From: DATHBD01 sp035296325
Lineage (GTDB): Bacteria > Actinomycetota > Actinomycetes > Mycobacteriales > Micromonosporaceae
NCBI GenBank assembly: GCA_035296325.1
Contig: DATHBD010000051.1
Location: 62,001 to 126,000, forward strand
Reading direction: 5' to 3'
DNA: 64,000 bases
Shown here: positions 1 through 8,933 of the stretch, piece after piece
Layout of the letters: each line of letters starts with the position of its first letter
How positions within the stretch are numbered: the first letter of the stretch is position 1
The notes under the pieces: generated by a model
Databases searched by the model: none
What the model was told of the DNA's origin: nothing
Seen by the model: only the letters and a program-made list of their open reading frames with translations
Translations under genes and position numbers: made by a program

Positions 1-489
1 GGTGAGCGGGGTCAGCTCGGCCGGCTTCAGCACCACCGTGTTACCGGCGGCCAGCGCCGGCGCGAAGCCCCAGGCGGCGATCGGCATCGGGAAGTTCCAC
101 GGCACGATCACGCCCACCACGCCGAGCGGTTCGGAGAAGGTGACATTCATCCCACCGGCGACCGGGATCTGCCGGCCGAAAAGCCGTTCCGGCGCCGCGG
201 CGTAGTACTCCAGCACGTCGCGGACGTTGCCGGCCTCCCAGCGGGCGTTGCCGATGGTGTGGCCCGAGTTGCGGACCTCGAGCCAGGCGAGCTCCTCACG
301 ATGATCGTCCACCGTGGCGGCGAACCGGCGCAGGAGGCGGGCCCGGTCCGCGGGCGCCAGCCGGCGCCAGGGCCCGAACGCCTGCTGCGCCCGCGCGATG
401 GCGGCGTCGGTCTGGGCGGCCGAGGTGGCCGGGACCGTGGCGACCACCTCCTCGGTGGCCGGATTGATCACGTCGGAGGTCAGCGTCAC
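1..489 (-). CDS. Aldehyde dehydrogenase, N-terminal part (cut by window edge)
   Basis: The first 163 residues of an NAD(P)-dependent aldehyde dehydrogenase, read on the minus strand and running off the window. The family signature PWNFP and the later KPAELTP segment of the cofactor domain are visible; the catalytic Cys and Glu would lie outside the window. The start is a GTG whose last two bases begin the TGA of the upstream glutamine-synthetase-like gene (GTGA overlap), so the two are translationally coupled. With the neighbouring ligase and permease it probably oxidises an amine-derived aldehyde; the actual substrate cannot be read from the sequence. Confidence 0.9.
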   Translation of the reverse strand, partial: MTLTSDVINPATEEVVATVPATSAAQTDAAIARAQQAFGPWRRLAPADRARLLRRFAATVDDHREELAWLEVRNSGHTIGNARWEAGNVRDVLEYYAAAPERLFGRQIPVAGGMNVTFSEPLGVVGVIVPWNFPMPIAAWGFAPALAAGNTVVLKPAELTPLT

Positions 490-1850
490 AGCCGTTCGAA
501 CCCCCGGAACATCTCCCAGTCGGTGACCGCCGCGTCGAAGGCGGCCATCTCCACCCGGGCGTTGTTGCTGTAGTGATCGACCACCTCGGGCCCGAAGGCG
601 TCCCGGGCCGCGTCGCTGGCCTGCCAGAGCTCGAGCGCGTCGCGCAGCGTTCCGGGCACCCGCGGCGCATCCTGGTCGCTGTACGCGTTACCGGCCTGCG
701 CCTCCTCGAGCGGCAGTTCGTGCTCGATGCCGTGCAGCGCGGCGGCGACCATCCCGGCGATGGCCAGGTACGGGTTCACGTCGGCGCCTGGCACCCGGTT
801 CTCCACCCGCAGCGACGGGCCGTGACCCACCACGCGCAGCGCGCAGGTCCGGTTGTCCACGCCCCACCGCACCGCGGTCGGCGCGAACGAGCCGGCCTGG
901 TAGCGCTTGTACGAGTTGATGTTCGGCGCGTACAGCAGCGTGAACTCGCGCATCGTGGCCAGCAGGCCGGCCGTGGCGTGCGCCATCGTCGCCGACATGC
1001 CGGCCGGGCCGCCCTCGCCGGCACCCACCGGTCGGCCGTCCGCCGCGGAGCGGAGCGAGAAGTGGATGTGGCAGGAGTTGCCCTCCCGCGCGTTGGGCTT
1101 CGCCATGAAGGTGATGGCGACGCCCTCCTGCGCGGCGATCTCCTTGGTGCCGTTCTTGTAGACGACGTGGTGGTCGGCGCAGCGCAGCGCCTCGTCGTAG
1201 CGGAACGCGATCTCGTGCTGGCCGAGGTTGCACTCCCCCTTGGCGCTCTCCGGGGTGAGGCCGGCACCGGCCATGTCGTTGCGGATCCGGCGGAGCAACG
1301 GCTCGACCCGCGCCGTGGCGAGCAGCGAGTAGTCGCTGTTGTACTGGTTCGCCGGGGTGAGGTCGCGGTACCCCCGGCGCCAGGCGTCCTCGTACGAGTC
1401 CTGGTAGAGCACGAACTCGAGCTCCGTGCCGGCGTAGGCGCGCATGCCCCGCTCGGCCAGCCGGTCGAGTTGGCGCCGCAGGATCTGGCGGGGCGACGCG
1501 GGCACCGGCGCGCCATCCAGCCACTGCAGGTCGGCCAGCACCAGCACGGTGCCCGGATGCCACGGCACCCGACGCATGGTGGCGTAGTCGGGCACCATGG
1601 CGAAGTCGCCGTACCCCCGGTCCCACGAGGACATCTGGTAGCCCTCGACGGTGTTCATGTCCACGTCCACCGCGAGCAGGTAGTTGCAGCCCTCACTGCC
1701 GTGCTCGACGACCTCGTCCAGGAAGAACCGGGCATGCAACCGCTTGCCCTGCAGCCGGCCCTGCATGTCGACGACGGCCAACAGGACGGTGTCCACCGAC
1801 CCGTCCGCCACCGCGACCCGCAGGTTCTCCAAGCTGAGCAGCTCACTCAT
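486..1850 (-). CDS. Glutamine-synthetase-family ligase (glutamyl-amine synthetase type)
   Basis: A 454-residue member of the type-I glutamine synthetase fold, closer in its neighbours to gamma-glutamylputrescine/ethanolamine ligases (PuuA, GlnA3/GlnA4) than to biosynthetic GlnA. It shows the metal-binding GTELEF segment, the NSCHIHFS histidine motif, and VDNRTCALRV with the substrate-binding arginines. The ATG at 1850 (MSELLSLENL) was chosen over an in-frame ATG at 1898 because homology begins there. It overlaps the ALDH start by 4 bases and sits downstream of an APC permease, so uptake, gamma-glutamylation and aldehyde oxidation of an amine form a plausible pathway (inference). True GlnA is less likely because of this context. 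Confidence 0.88.
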   Translation of the reverse strand: MSELLSLENLRVAVADGSVDTVLLAVVDMQGRLQGKRLHARFFLDEVVEHGSEGCNYLLAVDVDMNTVEGYQMSSWDRGYGDFAMVPDYATMRRVPWHPGTVLVLADLQWLDGAPVPASPRQILRRQLDRLAERGMRAYAGTELEFVLYQDSYEDAWRRGYRDLTPANQYNSDYSLLATARVEPLLRRIRNDMAGAGLTPESAKGECNLGQHEIAFRYDEALRCADHHVVYKNGTKEIAAQEGVAITFMAKPNAREGNSCHIHFSLRSAADGRPVGAGEGGPAGMSATMAHATAGLLATMREFTLLYAPNINSYKRYQAGSFAPTAVRWGVDNRTCALRVVGHGPSLRVENRVPGADVNPYLAIAGMVAAALHGIEHELPLEEAQAGNAYSDQDAPRVPGTLRDALELWQASDAARDAFGPEVVDHYSNNARVEMAAFDAAVTDWEMFRGFERL

Positions 1851-1940
1851 GGCGGTCCCATCCCCCAACGTCACACCGAAACCCCAGTATCCCGTCAACC
1901 CCGTGGACCGCGTGGCAACACCACCGTCCTGGCGGACGCC

Positions 1941-3494
1941 TCACCGATCCGCCGGCGGCGCGTCCACCGTCCGGCGCGGGCCGGTGAACCACCGCCGCGC
2001 CGAGGCGACCCACCAGATCGCGACCGCACCGATCACCACGCCGACCACCAGCGGCGCGTAGTTCACCGACGTCCAGGAGAAGTCCGCGTTGCCCGGCACC
2101 CCGGCCGGGGCGATCGGCAGGATGAAGTAGATCGAGATGACGACGATCTCGATCGAGGCGATCCACCCCAGCACCTTGTACTTGGGCCCCAGCGTCCACG
2201 GACCCGGCACGAACCGGTCGCCCATCCGCAGCCGCAGCACGATAGGGATCAGGAACGCGAGGTAGAGCCCGATCACGGCGACCGAGACGACCGCGTAGAA
2301 GGCCGTCGGCACGCCCGCTGAACTCTTGTAGAGCGCCGGCAACGTGATGACCAGCCCGGCGACCGACGCGGCGATGATCGCGTTGACCGGAGTGCCGTTG
2401 CGGTCCACCTTCGACCACATCCGCGAGCCCGGCACGGCACCGTCCCGACTGAACGCGTACATCATCCGGGACATGCTGGTGACGCAACTCATGCCGCAGA
2501 AGAACTGCCCGATGGTGGAAATGATGATGACCACCTTGAAGAAGAACGGGGTCAGCGCGGTTTCGAAGATCGCGCCGGAGAACCCGAAGGCCTCGTTTAC
2601 GGCGTTCACGTCGGTCGCGGCGAACAGGAACGCCAGCAGCAGGATCCAGCCGCCGATGGCGGAGTAGAAGATCGACTTCCACAGGCCGTCCGCCGCGGAC
2701 CGTGCGGCGCCGCGGGTCTCCTCGGACACGTGGGCGCACGCGTCGAAGCCGGTGATCGTGTACTGCGTCAGCAGGAACCCGAGCGGCAGCACATAGAACC
2801 AGAACCAGCCACCGCCGGTGGAACCGTCGGCGAACCCGGAGTTGTTGAAGCGCTCGGTGAAGACGAACTGCAGGCTCTGGTGCCGCTCCGGGACCAGGGC
2901 GAGGATCAGCACCACCGCGGTCGCGCCGGCGACGTGCCACCACACCGACACGTTCTGCAGGATGTCGATGATGTTGTGCCCGAAGATGTTGATCAACGCG
3001 TGCAACGCCAGGATGATCACGAAGAGCAGGAACGCCTGGTTCAGCGTGCCCTCCCAGCCCTCGAAGATCGAGCTGAGGGTCAGGTTGAGGAAGGTCGCGC
3101 AGCCGTAGTCGACCGAGGCGGTCACCGCCACCAGGCCGATCAGGTTGAGCCAGCCGGTGAACCAGCCGTGCACCGGCTTGCCCATCTTCGCGGCCCACCA
3201 GTAGATGCCGCCTGCGGTGGGGTACGCCGACACCAGCTCCGCCATCGAGAATCCGATGATCAGAATGAAGATCGAGATGATCGGCCAGCCCCAGGAGACG
3301 GCGACCGGACCACCGTTGTTCCACGCCTGGCCGAACGTGGTGAAGCAACCGGCCAGGATGGAGATGATCGAGAATGAGATGGCGAAGTTGGAGAAGCCAC
3401 TCCATTTGCGGCGCAGTTCCTGCTTGTAGCCGAGTTCGGCGAGCCGCCGTTCATCGTCGTCGACCGGGTCTGCCTGGGTCGGTGAGGCCGACAT
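1941..3494 (-). CDS. APC-family amino acid/amine permease
   Basis: A 517-residue polytopic membrane protein with about 12 hydrophobic segments, typical of the amino acid-polyamine-organocation family (GABA/amino acid permease subgroup). The first helix region (SGFSNFAISFSIISILAG) matches the substrate-binding start of these transporters. A GTG in frame at 3500 is possible, but AGGAGG lies 5 bases ahead of the ATG at 3494, which decides the start. It follows the choline-kinase-like gene by 10 bases and precedes the ligase gene by 90 bases, so all three probably share one transcript. The substrate is likely an amine or amino acid; the exact one is unknown. Confidence 0.9.
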   Translation of the reverse strand: MSASPTQADPVDDDERRLAELGYKQELRRKWSGFSNFAISFSIISILAGCFTTFGQAWNNGGPVAVSWGWPIISIFILIIGFSMAELVSAYPTAGGIYWWAAKMGKPVHGWFTGWLNLIGLVAVTASVDYGCATFLNLTLSSIFEGWEGTLNQAFLLFVIILALHALINIFGHNIIDILQNVSVWWHVAGATAVVLILALVPERHQSLQFVFTERFNNSGFADGSTGGGWFWFYVLPLGFLLTQYTITGFDACAHVSEETRGAARSAADGLWKSIFYSAIGGWILLLAFLFAATDVNAVNEAFGFSGAIFETALTPFFFKVVIIISTIGQFFCGMSCVTSMSRMMYAFSRDGAVPGSRMWSKVDRNGTPVNAIIAASVAGLVITLPALYKSSAGVPTAFYAVVSVAVIGLYLAFLIPIVLRLRMGDRFVPGPWTLGPKYKVLGWIASIEIVVISIYFILPIAPAGVPGNADFSWTSVNYAPLVVGVVIGAVAIWWVASARRWFTGPRRTVDAPPADR

Positions 3495-3504
3495 GGGCAC
3501 CTCC

Positions 3505-4464
3505 TCAGAGCGTCGGTGTTGCGGAGTTTCGCCGGCCGACCACCGTGTCGAGCAACCGGCCGAAGTCCGGGTCGTCCAGGTCGCGCTGCGCCTGGCGCCA
3601 CTTGTCGGTGGCCTCCCCGGTGTAGTCGAACGCCACGTCGGTGGCCCGGCTCAGCAGGCCGTCATGCGCCGTGAACCACAGCGCCCAGGTGAGATTCGAT
3701 GCGATCAGGTTGAGCCGCACGCGCGCCACCAGCGCGGGGGTGAGCGCGGCGCCGAAGTAGGCGGCGGCGAGTCGCTCGACCAGGTCCGGGTCGTAGTCGG
3801 ACTCGGCCGCGATGTTGCCGAGTTCGAACGCCGGGTCGTTCTGTCCGGAGAGTTGATAGTCGATGATCCGGATCTGGTCGCCCTGGGCGATCAGGTTCTC
3901 GGCGAGGAGGTCGTTGTGGCACGGGACGAGCGGGAGGGGATCGGCGGCAGTGAGCGCCGCCCGGACGTGCTCGGCGTCGATGAGGCGCTCGAGATACCGG
4001 TCGGGCAGCCGCAGCCCGCACCGCCGGGAGATGCGCAGCAGTTCGTCGCGCTTGTCGAAGATGTCGAAGGCGTTGGCGAACGGCGGACCGCTGTGCAACC
4101 GCCGGCAGGCCGCGGCGACCGCCGGGATCCGGGCCGGGTCGCGGACATCGGCCGCGCACATCGTGCGCCCCGGCAGGTACTCGATGACCAACGCGGGAAT
4201 GTCCGGCACCACCTCGTACACCGCCGGACCGCCGCCGGACCGGGCCGCCAGGGCGGTGTTGTCGATCTCCTGTTTCGGCTCGATCCCCAGCCCGGCCGCC
4301 GAGATCGCCGGGTCCAGCACCCGCAGCACCGAGGGCGCTCCGTCGACCTCGACGAGGTAGACGGAGTGGCTGAGACCACCCTCCAGCCGCCGCCAGGTCA
4401 CCTCGCGACCGCTCAACGACGGCACCCGCGTCAGCACGTCGGCAATGTCCGGCACAGCACCCAT
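3505..4464 (-). CDS. Choline/aminoglycoside kinase-family phosphotransferase
   Basis: A 319-residue protein of the choline/ethanolamine kinase branch of the APH fold. The catalytic loop reads CHNDLLAENLI (Brenner-type HxDxxxxN) and the metal site reads IIDYQLSGQNDPAFELGN, whose IDY...ND..FEL pattern is characteristic of choline kinases. An ATP-binding glycine-rich stretch appears near residue 30 (EGGLSHSVYLVEV). The ATG at 4464 starts the conserved part; longer in-frame starts run into the regulatory region. It is first in a leftward operon with the permease, ligase and ALDH, and divergent from the flavoprotein at 4625. The substrate may be an amino-alcohol; antibiotic resistance is a weaker alternative. 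Confidence 0.85.
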   Translation of the reverse strand: MGAVPDIADVLTRVPSLSGREVTWRRLEGGLSHSVYLVEVDGAPSVLRVLDPAISAAGLGIEPKQEIDNTALAARSGGGPAVYEVVPDIPALVIEYLPGRTMCAADVRDPARIPAVAAACRRLHSGPPFANAFDIFDKRDELLRISRRCGLRLPDRYLERLIDAEHVRAALTAADPLPLVPCHNDLLAENLIAQGDQIRIIDYQLSGQNDPAFELGNIAAESDYDPDLVERLAAAYFGAALTPALVARVRLNLIASNLTWALWFTAHDGLLSRATDVAFDYTGEATDKWRQAQRDLDDPDFGRLLDTVVGRRNSATPTL

Positions 4465-4485
4465 GGCCCAAGCGCCTTTCAGACC

Positions 4486-4511
4486 CACACCTGAGGTGAT
4501 CAGGTCGTGTG
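4486..4511. promoter_or_regulatory. Inverted repeat in divergent promoter region
   Basis: CACACCTGA and TCAGGTCGTGTG form an inverted repeat (one-base bulge) around a 5-base centre, between the leftward kinase-permease operon and the rightward flavoprotein gene. It is a good candidate operator for coordinated control of the two divergent units. No regulator gene lies next to it in the window. Confidence 0.5.
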
Positions 4512-4624
4512 GTGGGCAAGAGTCTGGCGTGGCCCGGGGCGGGGAGTCAATACCCCGACCCCGATCGACGTGCCGCGACGCGGTAACGCTTCTCGCGGCG
4601 CGGCACGGGTGATAGGACTTGCGG

Positions 4625-7108
4625 GTGTCGATCACCCCGAGCGCCGCCGGCCCAGCGTCCACGGACAGTCCGGCTGCCGGCGTGCCGGCCAGCGCCCGCG
4701 CCGTCATCATCGGGGGCGGCGTCGCCGGCTGCAGCATCGCCTACCACCTGGCCCGGCTCGGTTGGACCGACATCGTGCTGGTCGAGCGGCACGCCCTGAC
4801 CGAGGGTACGACCTGGCACTCGGCCGGCTTCGTCGGCCAGTTGCGCTCCACGGTGAGCCAGACCCGCATGATCATGTACTCCTCGACGCTCTATCCGGAG
4901 CTGCGCGAGCGCACCGGCCTGGACCCCGGTTGGCACGGCGTGGGCGGGCTGCGCCTGGCCACCGCCACGGAACGCGTCGATGAGCTGCGCCGCCAGGCAC
5001 GTGCCGCGACCACGTACGGCCTGGAGATGCACCTGCTCAACGCCGCCGAGACGGCCGCCCGGCTGCCGCTGCTGCACACCGGGGACATCCTCGCCGCGGG
5101 CTGGCTGCCCGGCGACGGGTACCTGCAGCCGGCGCCGCTGGCCGAGGCGCTGGCGGCGGGCGCCCGGGCCCTCGGTGCGACCATCGCCACCGCCACCGCG
5201 GTCACCGGGATCGAGGTGTCCGCGGGGCGCGTCCGCGCCGTGCGGACCGACCGTGGCCGGATCGCGACCGACGTGGTGGTCAACGCCGCGGGCGCGGCCG
5301 CGGGGCACGTCGGCCGGATGGCCGGCGTCGCGGTGCCGGTGGTCCCGATGAAGCACCAGTACGTCGTCTCGACGGCCATGACCGCACCCATGACTGACAT
5401 CCCAACCGTGCGCGACCCGGACGCGATCGTGTACCTACGCGGCGAGGGCGATGCGCTGCTGGTCGGCGGGTATGTGCGCGACCCGCGGACGTGCTGGCCG
5501 GACCGCGACCGGGCGCCACTCGGCGCCGCCCGCCAGCTCTTCGAGCCGGACCCGGCCCAGTTCGACGACGCCTGGTCGGCGGCTCGACGGCGGGTGCCCG
5601 CGCTGCGCGAGGCGGCCATCGCCCGGGTGGTGCACGGACCGGAGGCCTTCACCCCGGACGGGGAGTTCCTGCTGGGCGAGGCGGCCGTCGGCGGTTTCTG
5701 GGTGGCGGCCGGCTTCTGCGTGCACGGTCTGGCGGCAGCCGGCGGTGTCGGCAAGGTCATGGCCGAGTGGATCGTGGACGGGGTGCCTGAGTGGGACATG
5801 TCCACGATGGACATCCGTCGCTTCGGCGCCCACGCGGCGAGCCGGTCCTGGACCACCGCCAGAGCACTCGACGGATACTCGCGGTACTACGACGTCGGCT
5901 ACCCGCACCAGGAGGCCACCGCCGGCCGGCCGCTGCGCCGCTCCGCGACCTGGCCCCGCCTGGCCGAGCTGGGCGCGGACGTCGGCGAGAAGGCGGGCTG
6001 GGAGCGGGTCAACTGGTTCGGCGCCACCGCCGCCGACTTCTTCGCGGCGACGCCCCGCCCGCGCGGCTGGGCGGGACGGACCTGGTCACCCGCGATCGAG
6101 GCGGAGTGCCGCGCCACCACCGAGGCGGCCGGGCTGTTCGACCAGTCGTCGTTCGCCAAACTTGACATCCGGGGGGATGGCGCGGTCGCGTTCCTCGACA
6201 CGGTCTGCGCCGGCCGGATCGACCGGCCGACCGGGACGGTGATCTACACCCAGCTGCTCAACGCGCGCGGCGGGATCGAGGCCGACGTCACCGTCACCCG
6301 GCTGGCCGACACGCACTTCCGCATCGTCACCAGCACCGCCAGCGGCGTACGCGACGCTGCGTGGCTGCGCCGGCATGCCCCGGCGGCAGTCACCGTGGAT
6401 GACGTCACCTCCGCGTACGGCTGCCTCTGCGTGTGGGGGCCGGCGGCCCGCCACATCCTGCAACCGTTGACCGGGACCGGGCTGGGCAACGCCGACTTCC
6501 GGTACCTCTCGGCGCAGCCGACCACGGTCGGTGACGTGCCGGTGCTCGCGCAGCGGGTGACGTTCGTCGGCGAGTTGGGCTGGGAGCTCTACCCGCCCAC
6601 CGAGTACACCCTGACGTTGTGGGACACCCTGCTGGCGGCGGGTCGCCCGCTGGGGCTGCGACCGGGCGGCTACCGGGCCATCGACTCGATGCGCCTGGAG
6701 AAGGGGTACCGCGTCTGGGGTGCCGACCTCACCACGGAGACGACCCCGGACGAAGCCGGCCTCTCGTTCGCGGTCAGCATGGACAAACCGGACTTCATCG
6801 GTCGCCGGGCGCTCGCCGCTACGCGGGCGGCCGGAGGACCTGCCCGATCGCTGCGCTGCCTGGTGCTCGACGACGACGCGGTGGTCTGCCTGGGCGGGGA
6901 GCCGGTACGCGTGAACGGCGAGCCGGCCGGCCGGGTGACCTCTGGTGGGTACGGTCATCGGGTGGGTGCCTCCATCGCGTACGCGTACCTGCCCGCCACG
7001 GTGGGCCCGGGTACGGCTGTGGAGGTGGGCGCGCCGGACGCCTGGGTGGCCGCCACCGTCCGGGTCGCCCCGCTCTTCGACCCCGAGTCCGCCCGGGTCC
7101 GGGCATGA
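4625..7108 (+). CDS. Dimethylglycine/sarcosine dehydrogenase-like FAD oxidoreductase with GcvT domain
   Basis: An 827-residue flavoprotein. The N-terminal DAO domain starts with a Rossmann motif (VIIGGGVAGCSIAYHL) and contains TTWHSAGF, where the His corresponds to the covalent-FAD histidine of dimethylglycine dehydrogenases. The C-terminal half (from about residue 440) is a GcvT-type folate-binding domain followed by the GCV_T C-terminal barrel, as in enzymes that pass the oxidised methyl group to tetrahydrofolate. AGGA lies 7 bases before the GTG at 4625; a TTG at 4619 has no room for a ribosome site. The stop overlaps the next gene (ATGA). It probably demethylates an N-methylated amino acid or amine; the precise substrate is open. 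Confidence 0.88.
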   Translation: MSITPSAAGPASTDSPAAGVPASARAVIIGGGVAGCSIAYHLARLGWTDIVLVERHALTEGTTWHSAGFVGQLRSTVSQTRMIMYSSTLYPELRERTGLDPGWHGVGGLRLATATERVDELRRQARAATTYGLEMHLLNAAETAARLPLLHTGDILAAGWLPGDGYLQPAPLAEALAAGARALGATIATATAVTGIEVSAGRVRAVRTDRGRIATDVVVNAAGAAAGHVGRMAGVAVPVVPMKHQYVVSTAMTAPMTDIPTVRDPDAIVYLRGEGDALLVGGYVRDPRTCWPDRDRAPLGAARQLFEPDPAQFDDAWSAARRRVPALREAAIARVVHGPEAFTPDGEFLLGEAAVGGFWVAAGFCVHGLAAAGGVGKVMAEWIVDGVPEWDMSTMDIRRFGAHAASRSWTTARALDGYSRYYDVGYPHQEATAGRPLRRSATWPRLAELGADVGEKAGWERVNWFGATAADFFAATPRPRGWAGRTWSPAIEAECRATTEAAGLFDQSSFAKLDIRGDGAVAFLDTVCAGRIDRPTGTVIYTQLLNARGGIEADVTVTRLADTHFRIVTSTASGVRDAAWLRRHAPAAVTVDDVTSAYGCLCVWGPAARHILQPLTGTGLGNADFRYLSAQPTTVGDVPVLAQRVTFVGELGWELYPPTEYTLTLWDTLLAAGRPLGLRPGGYRAIDSMRLEKGYRVWGADLTTETTPDEAGLSFAVSMDKPDFIGRRALAATRAAGGPARSLRCLVLDDDAVVCLGGEPVRVNGEPAGRVTSGGYGHRVGASIAYAYLPATVGPGTAVEVGAPDAWVAATVRVAPLFDPESARVRA

Positions 7109-7623
7109 ACTCGGAGCTGCTGACGGAGGTCGGCGGCGCGGAACTGGTCGACGAACTGGAGCCGCTCTGGCTCACGCTCCTCGCCCACCACGCCGAGGTC
7201 CGCCCCGACCTGGCGGTGCAGGATCCGGGGCTGTCCTGGCAGACCCGCCGCTCCTGGTACCTCACCTGGCTCTTCGACCCGGACTCGTTCGTGGTGATCG
7301 CGCGCTACGAGCACCAACCGGTCGGGTACGCCCTCGTCGAGGTCGCCGACGGCCCGGATGACACCTGGCGCACCGGCCGGCGGGTGGCGACCCTGCAGTC
7401 GCTGTCGGTCGCCCCGCAATGGCGCGGGCGCGGCATCGGCGGCGGACTGGTGGACCGGGTCGACGCGGAGCTGGCCGGGCGTGGGATCGGGGACGTGTTC
7501 CTCGACGTCGTGCTGGGCAACGACGGCGCCCGCCGGTTCTACGAGCGGCGCGGCTTCGCCCCGACCACCATGCGACTGGCCAGGTTGGGGCGTCGCACCC
7601 ACCCGCGCCGCTGGGGCAGCTGA
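7105..7623 (+). CDS. GNAT-family N-acetyltransferase
   Basis: A 172-residue GNAT protein. The acetyl-CoA loop reads SVAPQWRGRGIGGGLV, followed by the conserved NDGARRFYERRGF strand-helix. Its ATG overlaps the TGA of the flavoprotein gene by four bases, so it is co-translated with it. Substrate unknown; the coupling suggests it acts on a product or inhibitor of the same pathway, but that is inference. Confidence 0.87.
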   Translation: MNSELLTEVGGAELVDELEPLWLTLLAHHAEVRPDLAVQDPGLSWQTRRSWYLTWLFDPDSFVVIARYEHQPVGYALVEVADGPDDTWRTGRRVATLQSLSVAPQWRGRGIGGGLVDRVDAELAGRGIGDVFLDVVLGNDGARRFYERRGFAPTTMRLARLGRRTHPRRWGS

Positions 7624-7780
7624 CCGGCGCGGCCTTTGCACGAGACGATGCGGCGGACCCCGGGAGGGCCGGGTTGTTCGTGCCCGGCAGGGTGCCGAGG
7701 ATGACCGTGATGTCGTCGGGCGCGGCGGTCGCGCACACGCGCCGCACGGTCCAGCCCGGAGCGGCCCATAGGATGGGCCG

Positions 7781-8824
7781 ATGAACCCGCCTGATGATCT
7801 TATGGGGCGGCAGTGGGAGGCCGAGCCGCTGACTCACAACCCACTCAACGGAGCGACCGGCGGTGTCTGGCGGGTGAACGGCGACGGCCGGAATACGATC
7901 TTGAAGATCGCAACCCCGCCGGGTCGAAATGGGGTGCCCGCGCACTGGGCGACGAGCACCGACCAGGGCCACTGGAACTACTGGCAGCGAGAAGCCACGG
8001 CCTACCGCAGCGGACTGGCCGACACGGCCTACGCGTCGGCGGGCATCCGGGCTCCGGCTCTGCTGGAGTGGACCGACCGGCCCGACGGTTCGATCGCTTT
8101 GTGGCTGGAGTACGTCAACGGCATGCCCGGCACCGCCGCGACACCCGCGATGCTGGGCGACTTCGCCGAGCGGCTCGGCGCCGGGCAAGCGGCATGGCTC
8201 GGCCAGCACCCCAACGCACCCTGGTTGTCCCGCGACTGGCTGTGCGACTACACCACGACCCGTCCTGTCACCGCGCCGATTCCCTGGGACCACCCCACCG
8301 CAGCGGCTGCCTGGCCGCACGACCTTCGGGCCGGCCTACGAGAGCTCTGGCTACGGCGGCACGACCTGCTCCGTGCCACGGATGAGCTACCGCGCACCCT
8401 CTGCCACCATGACGTGTGGCCGTCGAATCTGATCATCGACGACTCGGGACCGGTGCTGCTGGACTGGAGCTTCGTCGGCCCGGGTCCGCTCGGTGAGGAC
8501 GCCGCCAACCTCATCCTCGACACGTTCTTCGACGGCCTGGTCGACCTGGTCCTGATCGACGAGGTCGTCGAACGGGTCACCACGGGCTATCTCCTCGGCC
8601 TCGCTGGCGTGGTGGACGCCACCACCGCCCGGCGCGCCATCCATCTCACCGGCGCCGCGAAGTACTTCTGGTTGGCCCCTCTGATGCTCAACCGCCTCAC
8701 AACCACGCCCACCGACGCCCGCCAGACCTACGACATCCGTGACCCGATCACGATGTTCACCGGTCGCCGTCGCCCGCTGGAGCTGGTCGCCGCCTGGTTC
8801 CAGGAGTCCCGCCGACCCTCATGA
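7781..8824 (+). CDS. APH-family phosphotransferase
   Basis: A 347-residue protein with an APH-type kinase fold: CHHDVWPSNLII is the catalytic loop and VLLDWSFVGPGPLGEDAAN the metal-binding DxD-type segment. It differs from the choline-kinase-like gene at 3505. The 157 bases ahead of it contain no obvious gene; ATAGGATGGGCCG precedes the ATG, giving a weak ribosome site. It stands alone between the GNAT gene and a convergent minus-strand gene. Substrate (sugar, amino-alcohol or antibiotic) cannot be assigned. Confidence 0.82.
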   Translation: MNPPDDLMGRQWEAEPLTHNPLNGATGGVWRVNGDGRNTILKIATPPGRNGVPAHWATSTDQGHWNYWQREATAYRSGLADTAYASAGIRAPALLEWTDRPDGSIALWLEYVNGMPGTAATPAMLGDFAERLGAGQAAWLGQHPNAPWLSRDWLCDYTTTRPVTAPIPWDHPTAAAAWPHDLRAGLRELWLRRHDLLRATDELPRTLCHHDVWPSNLIIDDSGPVLLDWSFVGPGPLGEDAANLILDTFFDGLVDLVLIDEVVERVTTGYLLGLAGVVDATTARRAIHLTGAAKYFWLAPLMLNRLTTTPTDARQTYDIRDPITMFTGRRRPLELVAAWFQESRRPS

Positions 8825-8933
8825 TCAGACCACGATGGACGTCGAGGGGGCCGACGACCGCTTCCACATGAACGGTGCCGCGGCCCGGGTGGGGTGTCGA
8901 CGGGAGAGTGCGTGAGATCACCACGAGGCAGGC

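Noticed and set aside
573..2321. Long plus-strand open frame opposite the ligase and permease genes
   Set aside because: A typical high-GC shadow frame: Arg/His/Val-rich, no family motif, and antisense to well-supported genes.
4619..4621. TTG start for the DMGDH-like gene
   Set aside because: AGGA is directly next to it, leaving no spacing; GTG at 4625 has the right distance.
7624..7780. Possible minus-strand coding fragment between GNAT and APH genes
   Set aside because: It reads protein-like for about 45 residues but has no start, ribosome site or recognisable family.
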